From NCBI RefSeq assembly GCF_000002075.1, contig NW_004797412.1:43183-107182 (forward strand): a stretch of 64,000 nt of DNA. The letters run 5' to 3'. The notes beneath the pieces were generated by a model. The model made no database searches. It worked only from the letters and a program-made list of their open reading frames with translations, and was not told the origin of the DNA. Below, in pieces: positions 1 through 11,637 of the stretch. The stretch's first letter is position 1. Every line of letters begins with the position of its first letter. Both the position numbers and the translations under genes were made by a program. The stretch is from Aplysia californica. Lineage: Eukaryota; Mollusca; Gastropoda; Aplysiida; Aplysiidae.

Positions 1-2467
1 CAAGAAATGAAAATGAGCGCATTACTGTATACAATTTTCCTTTTTTGGTTGCTTCAAACAACCAATAACTCGAGGCGACAAAGAGAAATGTTCATAATAG
101 GCTAATCCAAAAGGGTGCAGGCATCGTTTTCTCACTGTTCCATGGCGTCACGCCACGTTTCACTCGGTTTTCTTTCAAAATTTGACTTTTTATTCCGAGT
201 TGCTCAATTAGATCCCATAGGCAGTCGACGCTATAAAATCATATATTATAAATTGTACCCACTACTGACAGGTTCAATGTTTTTTCCAGATAAATCGCTC
301 TTCAGCGGGGATAAATTTAGATTTTAAAATCATAAATCTTCAACGTTCTTTGTGATACACGAATTCATCATTTAAGCCATTCATTAATGTGATGTTGTAT
401 TTCAAATTTTTTCAGAAGTAAGCAATCTGGTGTAAACAGGGGTGAATCATTTTGATACAAAAAGCAATTCAGCTTGGAATCAAATGCCTTTCAATACACA
501 TGTTTTTTAAACGAGAAAAAAAGGGATTAATTATGAAACACTGTCACTTTCATAGAGCGTTTGAAACGGCGTCAAAACTTAGTCGCAAAACTATGTCACG
601 AACAAACCATAAATTTTGATGGTGTCAACACGTTATGATTGTTACATGTACAAACATTAATTTTCTCTCATTGACTACCTTGGATTATATAAATGCATGT
701 AGCACTCCTTACTTCCACCTTTGTCGATTAGTTTGGAGTCCTATGCATATATGACTCAAATATTTTGTTTTAGCAAGCGTTTTAGGACACTTGCAACACA
801 AATGAGCCATATGATAACGGAAGATGCGATGTGTGTTACAAGAGAGTATCATCATATACAAAGAAAAAGAGGCGAGAGAAGGACGACAGGTGTTTGATAA
901 GAACACTGACAACATCACTCGCCAACCACCCACCTCAAATACAAATGTACATCATATCTAACAATCGACTAGATCCTAGTTTTCGAAACGTCGATAGATC
1001 TTGTCATTCGACCATTAGTTGATTTCTTTCCCCAAAAGTCACTACTGCGTTCTTCACCGTCCCGACCCCAACTGGCTCACCCATAAAACCACGCCATCCT
1101 CCACTCTGATTATCCAGCTGGCAAAGGTTCAAACTGGGTGTTGTTGTGGCTTTAAGACGTTACAATACTGTGTAGTATTACGTTGCGTAATCGCTTAGGG
1201 GCGGGTTATGATCGGAAACCTGGGGGGGGGGGGGAGCACGGAGCAAACGTCCAACTACACAACAAATTATTAATCGACCAAAGAAGCAAAAGGTGAAGGT
1301 GTTTCTGCGAGAAAGGAGATTACAATACAGAGGGAAAACACTCGATGAAAACACATTTGTACATTGGCGGGGAAGAAAAACAAACGTTTTAATTCTATCA
1401 CCTGAGGCCACGTTTAACTCTGCACAGGAAATGTTTTGAATTTAAGTGTATAATTACAAATGTGGGGGTTTTTTCGGTCCTGGCCAGGAACACTCTCTCT
1501 TCCCTCGGGAGATTGGGTGATTACGTGCAAGGACAATAAAAAAATAATAATGAAGAGCAGTCTCAGTGCCCCCGCCGGGAATCCTTTAATCCCGTGTCGA
1601 CGCCAAAATGTTCTCCCCACTCGATTGCAAATTTAAGAATGACTGAATATTTAATAAACAAGGCTGCCTGTAGATATGTGATAATCGTCTCTCTGACATA
1701 ATGTGTGGGCCCGTTGCCAAGATGCACGCTAGTGATGTTGGGACTTTCAGAGTCGGACCATGTTGGGTCAGGAGAGGAAAAGGAAAGTACAGTCATGCAA
1801 ATGTTTGAATATGCAGAAGTCTGTTTTGTGTATTTTGCTGATGTTATTTTTTTTTAATTGTAGCTCATTACTAGTCAGCGCTAATGGCTACAGTTTTTTC
1901 ATAACCAGGATATTAGTCTTCATATCACAGGAAAGAATAAGGAGATTGCATCACGGCACCTATTAACCACCCGCAGTACATGTATACTAAAAAAACAAAC
2001 AAAAAAACTACCCAAAAACAAAAACCAATGCCGGACAAAGAACACTTCAACTGAAATGGCTTGGAGAACAGTTTGTTCCTTTTTGGAAAAGCAACGATTT
2101 CATACTTTACTGGCAGACAGTATTGTCTCATTTGTTCGCTTGTTTTAAAATCAAAAGATGTAAAACGACACAATATTAGACATTTGATATAGAAAGACAG
2201 AGACAACACAGCGGAGCTGGAGCAACCAGTGGCGTCCTCTGACCACCCACCCACCAGTTCTGATTTCGCACGTGGTACATTCGTATGACTATAAACTTTC
2301 GTTTATCCCAAAGACATACATTGTCACCTCTGCCAAGTCTCCATTCCGTAACATCTGCCTACCACTTATCGTTAACTATCAATATGGAACAAAACAACAA
2401 AATGCCATGCCTATGTGTGCGTGCCAATGTGCGTGTGAGCGGATGTGCGTGCGGATGTGCGCACGCA

Positions 2468-2472
<5 letters not shown>

Positions 2473-2536
<64 letters not shown>
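2473..2536. repeat. (GT)n microsatellite
   Basis: A nearly pure GT run preceded by degenerate GTGC and CGTG units. It creates long artificial Cys/Val or Thr/His open frames on the two strands that are not genes. Confidence 0.95.
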
Positions 2537-2945
2537 CTGAAAAGGGAGAAGAAACTACACTACTGTAAAATACCACGCATTTTATAATACGTATCGGCAT
2601 CCTCCACCCCCCGACCCCCACCCCCACCCATGAATTGATGACACTCGGAAATGGGGAGGCTGTCGGGGGGATGGCTGGCATCAAAGTCGCGTACAAGTCG
2701 CAGGGTGACCCTTGCTGTGTCAGCACGACGAGTCGATTCACTGGCTTGATCGATAACAATTTGAACAGCGAATGCCTTCCATCCAGTGGCTCCCACCTTC
2801 GCTGGGTCATTTCGCGTCCGTGTACACATCAATGTTCCATCTATTACCCGCCATTGTGATCGATCTGCCAAGTTCCCAGCCATAAGGTATAATTAGTAAT
2901 AGCATGGAATTCCGCTCAACTCCTTCGTCTCTAGAACATCAGGAA

Positions 2946-2962
2946 TATAATATATATATATA

Positions 2963-3033
<71 letters not shown>
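2946..3033. repeat. (TA)n microsatellite
   Basis: An almost uninterrupted TA tract of about 88 bases, with small irregularities near its left end. Confidence 0.95.
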
Positions 3034-3035
<2 letters not shown>

Positions 3036-4739
3036 AAAAAAACCTTTAGGAGCGAACACAATCACCATTTGTTTTTGTTTTTGTTTGGGGGTTTTTGTGT
3101 GTTTTTTGTTGTTCCAAGTCAAAAATTGCATCCAAGCAAACATTTTCCTCCATAAAAATAGTAACAATCGACTCCAGTATGGTGGCCTATAATCCCACAA
3201 CTATTAAGCGGTGGTTCAACCCTGAAGCCTCGGATAAATAATATTATTATGATGCACGTCTCCATGGGTGCGTCTCGTCTGGCTTTCTTTTACTTTCTCT
3301 TCCAAAAAGACAAGCTAAAACATATAAAAACAAGTAAATGGGACGGAGGGGGAAGACGTTGCCTTTGAATTTTATATGAGGATGCTCTAATGGTAGATGG
3401 GACTCTACACCCAACGGAGTTAGCCAATATAATAATATCCTATACGATAACTAGCAGGGGAATAGACACCCTTTCTTTCTTCTTCTCGTTCGATTGCAAC
3501 TCACAATGTGCATCGCCGAATATTACCAAAGGCTTCTCGATTTCATAACTGCCTTAGGGTCCGGTAATGATAATCATACATAGTTGGTTTGAATTAAAGA
3601 GGACGAAAACATAGAGAGGGACACAAGGACGAAAAACAGAAAGCGCACACGCACGCACAGCGAGAGACACGTACACTTTCCCCTTTACAACTTTCTTATT
3701 CACCCAGACTTCCACCACTGTAAAATATTTCCTGCTGGTCTTAAGCATGACGGCCGACTGCTTCCGGAGACCTAATCAAGACTGGGGAGTACAGTGAACG
3801 CTCCGCCGAGCCAATCATCTGCCTCATAGACACTACCCGCCTTGCTCCACGCTGTAGTTCTCATTCGGGCCTACTTTCACAGGGACATCTACCAGCAGCT
3901 TTTTCTGACACAATAATCTTACTTTAGGAGTGATGTAACTACAATTAGTACTAGAATGTTTATTTATTACGGCATACTTTGAGAAAGAAGTAAATGAGGA
4001 TACAACATCAAAACCAGAACACTCAATTATGCCTTCTAATGCCCACCAGCGTGGACCATCTCAATTTTCACAAAAATCGAATCCAGTGCAATAATGCCTA
4101 GTTCCCGAATAAGTTGGCTCATAGAAGGGAAAGGGAATGAAGCAGCAGCAAATACATCATGTATATTGCGGGAAACGGTGAATCAGGCGTAACAAACCGC
4201 TGCATACTGAAACAAAGTGGTCGTCTTTTCACCAACAAATTTTCACAACTAGCATTTCATCGATGGAGATCGAGGTTCTAAGAGAACTTCATGATTTTGG
4301 AGCGCAACCAAAGTCCATTATTTGATACTCAAAGTAACATTTTCCCGAACGGCAAAAATACTTCATGCAACATAACATGGCAGCCCAATAGCTATCGTCC
4401 CCAGAAACGTCTGTCCTTCTCCTTATTCAGAAGACGGACAAGCTTCTTCCTCCACAGGCAGCAATCGTCGTGAGCCAGTGGAGAGCTATTGTGGCTGTAA
4501 TTAAATGAGCGTGGGTATGGACCAGCAGATGCCGGTGGGGGGGAGGAGGTCAATGAACAAGTCTTGTAGGACATGGACAGAGCAAGACGCAGGACACAGA
4601 GAGCTAAATCTCACAGCATTTACTAAACCGTTCATTTTTAACACCCCCACCCCACCCCTGTTTTGATCTGATCTTTTGTCATTTGATCTGTACATGTGTA
4701 TGAAAGTGCATTTGTGCGTTTCGATGTGTGCGTACGTGC

Positions 4740-4741
4740 GT

Positions 4742-4803
<62 letters not shown>

Positions 4804-4830
4804 TGTGTGTGTTTGTGTGTGTGTGTGTGC
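4740..4830. repeat. (GT)n microsatellite
   Basis: A GT tract with a few GTTT interruptions towards its right end, flanked by degenerate GTGCGT units. Confidence 0.95.
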
Positions 4831-5559
4831 ATGTCTTTGTTCAACTTTGTTTCATGCGTGGCCCCATTCAGATGGACAACGATAACATTTATTGAACGCA
4901 TTGGCCAAAAGCCTGATAACTAATGTATCATAACATTAACTAATTAACTGACAGATGATGCGACCGCATGTTTTAACGCTTCACGCAACCAATTCGGTAG
5001 CTCAAAATAACCCTGTAAAATTTAAATTAAACGAGCTGTCTGCACGGGCGCACATTCACAGGTGTCCTGTTTCATCTCAAGTGTGATGAGCTCCAAGTAG
5101 TCGGGTAACAGAAGCATTGTATTGTACTTTTTGCTTGATCTATTTGCTATCATAAACATAAATTAGGTTGGGGGGTTTTTTCACAGCTAAGAGTATAATA
5201 TATTGTGATGTACACACATACACACAGGGGGCACACGCAAAGCTAAGCAAAAGCAAAAAGAATTCGAGAAAGATGGAAAGGGAAGTCGTACAACGGGTCA
5301 AGCAGTCTCCTCTCACAGTTTTATAATAATACATGTATCATACATCAATATACGGCCATAATATTACACTAATGATATAACGTATTCACAATGGTCCATT
5401 CTGTATGCGCACAATTTGCATCCGTAAGCAGCTAAAACACAGATCACGCACTTAAATCAAAAGCAACCATTAAGACCTAAAAAAGCATTTTTTGTTGTTT
5501 GTTTGTTTTCCAACACAAATGACACCACACATGCCTAAGCTATGAGCGCGCATGCACGC

Positions 5560-5605
5560 ACGCACGACAGAAGCACGCACGCACGCACACACACACGCGC
5601 GCGCC
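5560..5605. repeat. Short CGCA/CA/CG repeat patch
   Basis: Tandem GCAC units pass into a CA run and then a short CGCG run. This is simple-sequence DNA. Confidence 0.7.
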
Positions 5606-5897
5606 GAAGACCCTAATCGCACACCGCAAATTCCGCAGCAAAAGGAAACAACCACTTGACAGCGGCTGGCTGACAGGGTGCCCTGGTAATGATTCAAGTG
5701 TTTATCCAAATGTACTCATTTTGTTCGTAGTCTTTAAAAAAAAAAAAAAAGAAAAGAAAGAAAGAACGGGGAAAAATAGAAGTTTCCATTCAGTAGTCTC
5801 TTAGAACATACACACCCCGGCTTGTTTGTTACATAATACAGTTCTCACCTTATCTCTACCCCTTTTTTCTTCTCCCAATATTTTACTTCCATTTCAG

Positions 5898-6085
5898 GCG
5901 AACCATTAGCTAGGTTGCAATCATGCTGGGCTATTGTGTGGTCGGCTCTAGTTCGAATCCCAATGGGACGTTCTTGGATGTAGATACTTCGGGGATGTTA
6001 AAGTTCTGGGCTTACTTACCCGCCCTCTTGAAGATGGACGCTAAATTGGAAGGTCCCACCCCATGAATTATTACCCTACAGTGTT
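5898..6085 (+). mobile_element. Probable tRNA-derived SINE fragment
   Basis: The segment contains a pol III box-B-like motif (TAGTTCGAATCCC, about 5950-5962) preceded by a tRNA-like arm with the words CATGCTGGGCTATTGTG. About 120 bases of tRNA-unrelated body follow. It differs from the two better-defined SINE families in this window. I could not set its ends from target duplications. Confidence 0.45.
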
Positions 6086-6746
6086 AAAAGTTTAGGGGCT
6101 TAAAACAATTATAACTACAATGCATGTAATTAGTATCTTCCTTTGTCGCGGTGTGAATAATATATAGATACACAATGTAATAAACAAAGAAGTAAAAATA
6201 ATGGCTTTCCTAGTACAGTGCGCGGACGCAGAGAGAGACGTCTTGTTCTGCGTTCGGCAAAGTGTCAAGGTCAGTGCAAACTGCCGAGCTGAAATGAACG
6301 AGCACGAGTGTGGTGTGGGTGGTGTGGCAGGACGGGTCACATTCGGGCGTTCGGGGAATTAAATTAAGGAGAAATAACAGGCCCCCGGAGCCCAGTTCAA
6401 ACACCGCCAATTACTGTACACCCTCCGGCACCAATTGCCTGAACCGTTAATTAAGATGGTCTCTCCAAAAGCTGGGTAGGGCAGTCCCTCATAATTAGCT
6501 CCTAATTTAAGCTTACATAAGAATTTGGTGTGCAATTCTTATTACTATATAACATCATGGAAATGACTTCATAACAATTGTGTATCACAAACACATCGCA
6601 AATACAGTAGTGTTCACAGGGATGAAGAATCAATTAACAATTAAATAAAAGGCCTGGGGTTTTTTTCTTACTAGTTAAGTAACTTCACAATACACTGATC
6701 TTTTCCTGGACACACTGTGCACGTGTACCACAAATAATTTGCCCAT

Positions 6747-7283
6747 ATGGGGGCTCTCGTGGCCTAGAGGTTAAGGGGTTGGCCTCTCATTCAAAGGTCC
6801 CGGGTTCGAATCCGGGTAGCGACCGAAAAATTTTCTTCTCTAAAATTGTCTCCTTTCACCTCCTTTCCTGCTCTCTAGCAATGTTCTGTTGTCTGCTTTC
6901 ATTTCCACTTTCTGCCCCCACCCCCTCACCTCCTTCGCCCCCTCCTCTGGGCTCCTGACTCTTTCTGCAGCCTTTCTACTACTGCTACTCCTTGGCTCAT
7001 CCTTACTGCTACTGTCTTTCTGCCACACCCCTGATCTTCTGGTAGGAAAGATCTACACCTAGCCTTCTCGGACAAGGGCGAAAAATCCCGGAGGGCCCGT
7101 GTGCAAGTTGCGCACATTAAAGATCCCTTGGTGGTCTAAAATCGATAAGAGTAGGCTTCGGCCGCCACCCGGGCAAAATTCAAAATTTCCTTCCGACTGA
7201 TATTAGATGTGTCCCGCGCGCTCATATGACCTTATACAGTTGCGAGCGCCGTAAAACACTTTACAAAAGCAAACAAAAACAAC
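6747..7283 (+). mobile_element. SINE family A, copy 1 (full length, tRNA-derived)
   Basis: The head is tRNA-like, with box A (GTGGCCTAGAGG) and box B (GGGTTCGAATCC) about 45 bases apart. A pyrimidine-rich body follows, then a segment reading AAAGATCCCTTGGTGG, and a tail reading GCGCTCATATGACCTTATAC...GCGCCGTAAAAC and ending A-rich. An 11-bp direct repeat, AATTTGCCCAT, flanks it at 6736-6746 and 7284-7294, as expected for target-primed reverse transcription. SINEs encode no protein and rely on a LINE. Other copies lie at 22326-22842 and about 56288-56815. Confidence 0.9.
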
Positions 7284-8058
7284 AATTTGCCCATTTTTCA
7301 CTACGAGCCAACCAAACCGGCCAACCAAGCCACATTTATATTTAATTAACACACAATCACACAAGCAGCATGGTACATAAATGAAGAAGTAACAAATCCA
7401 ACAAACGAGGAGAAGCAGAGATTGTAGAGAAAAAGACAGACATTTGGCAGCCCTGACAAAAGATTAATAAGAACATAGTATGTAGTATGTTAGAAGTGCA
7501 GTCAGTACTTGTGACATTGTGTAACACAAGAACATACTTGGTCACTGAGTATCACAGTATCACAGTTAAGAAGTAAATTTAGTTTTTTGTTCCCAGACAA
7601 ATTTTATGTTAAACATACCACAAGCAAGTCATTTTGAAAGACTGACACAAAATATTCCAAGAAAAATTAGACTCTTCTTCTGTACATTCACCGAGTAGCA
7701 TGACACAGCAACCAGTAATACCCCGACGCCGGAGAATAGCTAAAAAGACGTATGCATTACCTAGATCTAGATCTACTCATAAGAAATATAAATTTAATGA
7801 CATTCTTCCTACGTAAAGCACCTTCCCATTTTATTGTGGTGGGTGAATCAATAGACTGCACCCCTCCCCCCTTCTTAGCCTTGAATACTATAGTCTATAG
7901 TAACTTTGGCTTGTCTTAGTAAGCATTCATGATAGGATCTTTTTATAAATTATATAAAAATTAAATTAGGCTACTAGGCCCTTGCCTTGGTTGGGTTAAA
8001 AAGATGTATTTTTCTGTAGCCTCCACAGAGCAGAGAGACTTTAAGAGCTAAAGTGTCA

Positions 8059-8076
8059 CCCCCCCCCCCCCCCCCC
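8059..8076. repeat. Poly(C) tract
   Basis: An unbroken C run followed by a short CA repeat. Similar C or G runs recur through the window, often at repeat junctions. Confidence 0.85.
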
Positions 8077-8138
8077 AAAACACACACACACTTGTACTTT
8101 TGTAAACAATCTCCACACAACCCAGAGTTGTATAGAAG

Positions 8139-8230
8139 ATCTAGAATCTAGATCCAAATATCCAAATATAGAGATAGAATCTAAATCTAGATCTCTAGAT
8201 TAGTTTAAGTTAGTGTTAGATCTAGATATT
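8139..8230. repeat. TCTAGA/GATCTA-rich patch
   Basis: Short overlapping TCTAGATC words recur just downstream of the SLC12 exon. The same words are dense at 50440-51100 in IGF2BP intron 1 and upstream of exon 2. Confidence 0.6.
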
Positions 8231-8373
8231 AGAATCTTACAGTAGGACGAGAGAGAGTAGTAGCAAAGTGCCAGTGAGTGAGTTGAGGTGGTAGTGTGTG
8301 AACAGGCATCTGGCACAGGGTTCAGAGTTAGGAAAGTAGTCAGATTTTTTTTAAACAAGGAAAAGCTGTTTAC

Positions 8374-8808
8374 CATTTCTTCATGAAGCTCAGCGAGTGT
8401 TGGTCTGGCTCGTAAATTCCCACCTCCAGTTGCTGAAAAAATATTCCTGTAATGATCCACACATGGCAAAGCTTCAACTGTATTCATAACACAGTTAGTT
8501 TTATTATATCCATCAATGGAACTTCTGCTCCGAATTGAATCACCACTGAGAGAAAATGTAGCACTGGGAGATTCTGGCCCATTACTGTGTTTTCCATCTG
8601 AACCAGAGTCGGGGATATTTGTATCAATTCTCGGTAAATCCACTGACTTCTTCCTCAAATCTTCTGACTTGCGTCGTCGCTTATTATTTTGTTGATCGGC
8701 TGCTTCATTTTCATTTTGACTCTCTCGCACTTGCTCTTCCTTCGTTTCAACCCTCGCTACTTGAAAGCGAGAGCCACTCTTTTTCATTTCGTCTGGGTTC
8801 GTCTCCAT
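8374..8808 (-). CDS. SLC12-family Na-K-Cl cotransporter (NKCC-like), first coding exon
   Basis: This encodes the cytosolic N-terminus (145 residues) of an electroneutral cation-chloride cotransporter of the plasma membrane. Residues 14-17 read RFQV, the RFxV docking motif bound by SPAK/OSR1 kinases. A Lys/Arg/Ser-rich disordered stretch follows at about 43-100. Near the end, residues 109-120 read NTVEALPCVDHY and 135-145 read RPTLAELHEEM, which match the conserved NTMDAVPRIDHY...RPSLAELHDE block of vertebrate NKCC1. Thr110 sits where the regulatory phospho-threonine of NKCC proteins lies. The ATG at 8808 was chosen because the open frame further upstream lacks another ATG. The exon ends in phase 0 at a donor reading ATG|GTAAAC. 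The membrane domain lies off the left edge, so the gene is partial here. NKCC rather than NCC is likely but not certain. Confidence 0.82.
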
Positions 8809-8861
8809 TTTGAAACTTTCCCTGCCTCGAATAATAGAAAACAAAGCCCTACACTGCCATT

Positions 8862-8967
8862 AAAATAAACAAATTAAATGGTTGCCACAACTGAGCGTAC
8901 GAGCTACCTTTTTTTCGCAAGTTCGTGTTGACGTTCATAGTTACCAAATTGGGTAAACAGAGCCACT
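8862..8967. repeat. Promoter-proximal copy of a ~105-bp block also found at 9226 and 11676
   Basis: About 105 bases beginning TAAAATAAACAAATTAAATG and ending GGGTAAACAGAG are nearly identical to 9226-9330 and 11676-11780. This copy starts about 55 bases upstream of the SLC12 start codon, so it probably overlaps the 5' UTR or promoter. A diverged inverted form is present near 14150-14230. Confidence 0.85.
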
Positions 8968-9005
8968 ATACCTGTACAACACATTAACTTTTCTTTTAGA
9001 ATAAA

Positions 9006-9131
<126 letters not shown>

Positions 9132-9159
9132 TACACACACTACACACACACACAATAAT

Positions 9160-9345
9160 TGCTTGTTTTATGCAAGGATAAAAACAAAACAAAATGTGTC
9201 AGACGAGGAAGACCGGCTGGCGGGGTAAAATAAACAAATTAAATGGTTGCCACCACTGAGCGTACGAGCTACCTTTTTTTCGCAAGTTCGTGTTGACGTT
9301 CATAGTTACCAAATTGGGTAAACAGAGCGACTGACCTTCTCTCTT
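9160..9345 (+). repeat. Left arm of a long inverted repeat flanking the tandem block
   Basis: Starting from TGCAAGGATAAAAACAAAAC, the arm runs through AAAATGTGTCAGAC and CCACTGAGCGTACGAGC. Read on the minus strand, 14130-14297 shows the same order: GCGCAAGGGTAAAACAAAAC, AAAATGTGTCAGAC, CACTCAGCGCACGAGC. The arms are clearly related but diverged, so they are old terminal inverted repeats or an inverted duplication. Confidence 0.65.
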
Positions 9346-11622
9346 ATACGGGGTGCCCATAGGGCTAGACGGTCAGAGATAATATAAGAACGTATAGCCA
9401 TAGGGGGATCGGGTCTGGTCGGTGCGGTTTTGTTCCCAGATTGAGGGCGCAAAGCGACTATCGTGGCACAAGCTGATCGCGCCCGACTCCTCACCTCAAA
9501 CTCAAAAACAAAGTACGCATTTGTTTTCAGGCGATGAGTGGGGCGACCGCCCCCGGCCCGACCCAACCCGATCCTGTCCGCAATGGGCACCCCGCATTTA
9601 AGTTATTGATTTTTAAAAGCAGGGCCTTTACAGGGTTGGGTTGATTTAAATCAAGTTGATTTAAATTAGTTGATTTTTTTTATATTTAAATCAACTTGAT
9701 TTTTTAAATAAAAATCAGTGATTTAAATCACTTTTTTAAAAATTTATTTTTATTCAGTTTTTACACATTTCAACATTCAGAATTCCTTTCCTTGGTTTCA
9801 TAAAACATATATAAGGTTTAGTAGACTAATATAATCATGCTTAAAAGTCTGCTTTTCCCCCTTTCACTGTAAAATAATACAGTATTCAATTTACTTTTTT
9901 TTCCATAATTGAAATCAGAGCTGGGTTGATTTAAATCAGTTGATTTTTTAAATTTTAATCAACTTGATTTTTTAAATAAAAATCAATGATTTAAATCACT
10001 TTTTTTTTTAATGTATTCCGTTTTTACATATTTAAACATTCAGAATTCCTTTCCTTGGTTTTATTAAACGATATAAGGTTTAGTAGACTAATATAATCAT
10101 GCTTAAAAGTCTTCTTTCCCCCCAGTCACTGTAAAATAATACAGTTCTCACTTTACTTTTTTTCATAGTTGAAAACCAGGGTTGGATTGATTTAAATCAG
10201 GTTGATTTAAATCAGTTGATTTTTTAAATTTAAATCAACTTGATTTTAAAAATAGAACTCAGTGATTTAAATCACTTTTAAAAAATGTATTCTGTTTTTA
10301 CATCTTTAAACATTCAGAATTCCTTTCCTTGGTTTTATAAAACAGATAAAAGGTTTAGACTAAAATAATCATGCTTAAAAGTCTGCTTCCCCCCTGTCAC
10401 TGTAAGTAGTAAAATAATACTGTATTCAATTTACTTTTTTTTCATAACTGAAATTAGCATTTTCTTTTTCTTTTTAGACAAACACAAGCGCGTGCACACA
10501 CACACTTTAATAAAATGCAAGTTTATCTATGCATAATTACCCCCCCCCCCCCTTCCTTTTAGACTGACATTTTCTTCATTTTTTGTTTGCAGCCATAACT
10601 CACTGATATAGCAGATTAAGGCTTTCTAAAATTGCAGTTGCTTAAATTAATCATTAGTTAAAATAAAGACAATGCATTTTGCACTAAAAGAACTTACTTT
10701 TAGCCTCCAAAAATCCCAAACTGTGTCGACATTTAAAAAAAAAATTTTATTTTAAAAAATCCGATTTAATTTTTTTAAAATCTGATTTAAATTTTAAAAA
10801 TCGATTTTTTAAATTTTTATTTTAAAAAATTTAAAAAATCACCAACCCTGGGCTTTTATAGCCTTGACCTTGACCTTGACCATCAATGATTTCTTTTTAG
10901 AGGCACCAGCCATCCATGTCCAGGAGCTGTTTTAGCCTCTTTTTCCTCTCCGGATTAATATCCTTTTTTTTGCCAATTTATTGGTTCCGCTTCCATGCAC
11001 CCCATATCTAGGGTTCTCAACCTGGAAATCGATTATAATTCGCTGTAATTGCCCCCTCCCCCCCCTACCATTTCTCTGCCACTCCTTTCCAACCCCCCCC
11101 CCCCTTTTAAAATGGGGGCCTTCTTTTTTTTGCCGGCCCGTGGGAAAAAAACCGAAAACAGAGTGGGGGTTTTTGGGGGGTTTTAATGATAATTAATAAA
11201 AAAAAAATACATCAATTAAATACATGTAATAATAGCCTACAGAAGAAAAAAGAAAACGCAACAGGGGAAATGTAACATGGCTGTTTGAACAGGTGGCCGC
11301 CATGGCAGGTTCGACTCTGTACGGTACACGGTGTATATAAACCATAGAGTTACCCCCTATAGTGTACATCTATGATATAAACCAACAACCCGACCAAAAA
11401 AAAAAAAATAATAATAAAATAAAATATGGCCACGCAAATGTATCTCATCGTAAAACACCTTGTCATAAATTATAATATCAGCCCTCGATGCTGTGGACGA
11501 GCCGTCCTTGTCCATTCACCTGTCGTTGCTGTTTGTCCCTCCAATGATGAACCGATCAAGTTGCGTTGGTCTCTCCTAATGTTTACCCAAATGGACAAGT
11601 TGTACAAATTCTGAGCTTGCAG
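9188..11622. repeat. 2.45-kb tandem unit, copy 1
   Basis: This is the first of two head-to-tail units that are almost identical. It begins AACAAAATGTGTCAGAC and ends GAGCTTGCAG followed by a G run. It holds a GC-rich segment at about 9330-9600 with a 94-codon open frame on the minus strand, a hAT-like element at 9631-10850, a C/G-homopolymer-rich stretch at 11040-11180, and a right part (about 11275-11610) related to the intronic repeat at 32342-32812. The 94-codon frame is repeated exactly in copy 2 and resembles no protein I know. Confidence 0.93.
9631..10850. mobile_element. Non-autonomous hAT-like element, copy 1
   Basis: The ends are CAGGGTTGG and CCAACCCTG, an inverted pair typical of hAT elements. 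The flanks GGCCTTTA (9623-9630) and GGCTTTTA (10851-10858) match at 7 of 8 bases, which fits a hAT 8-bp target duplication. The inside is AT-rich and has no transposase. It contains three direct sub-repeats of about 250-290 bp starting near 9631, 9921 and 10177; each opens with GGTTGATTTAAATCA-like words and carries a segment beginning CATTCAGAATTCCTTTCCTTGG. Confidence 0.85.
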
Positions 11623-11637
11623 GGGGGGGGGGGGGGG

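Larger units (their letters stand above)
1..8373. other. Gene-poor left flank, probably intron 1 of the SLC12 gene
   Basis: I see no coding exon here on either strand. The stretch is AT-rich and holds microsatellites, two tRNA-derived SINEs and short homopolymers. The first coding exon of an SLC12 gene ends at 8374 on the minus strand with a good donor, and no second exon is recognisable to its left, so this block is best read as the start of a first intron longer than 8 kb. A small or poorly conserved exon could have been missed. Confidence 0.5.

Noticed and set aside
2272-2810. Cys/Val-rich and Thr/His-rich open frames on both strands
   Set aside because: They are translations of the GT microsatellite and show no protein-like sequence outside it. 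The same holds for the frames at 4638-4923 and the Arg/Glu frame at 8904-9155.
2931-3200. Ile/Tyr-repeat frame
   Set aside because: Product of the TA microsatellite.
6747-6830. A functional tRNA gene
   Set aside because: Boxes A and B are present, but the sequence continues into a repeated SINE body with a tail and target duplications, and two other copies exist.
9306-9590. 94-codon frame repeated identically at 11756-12040
   Set aside because: Its perfect conservation comes from the recent tandem duplication, not from selection. It resembles no family and starts in repeat sequence.
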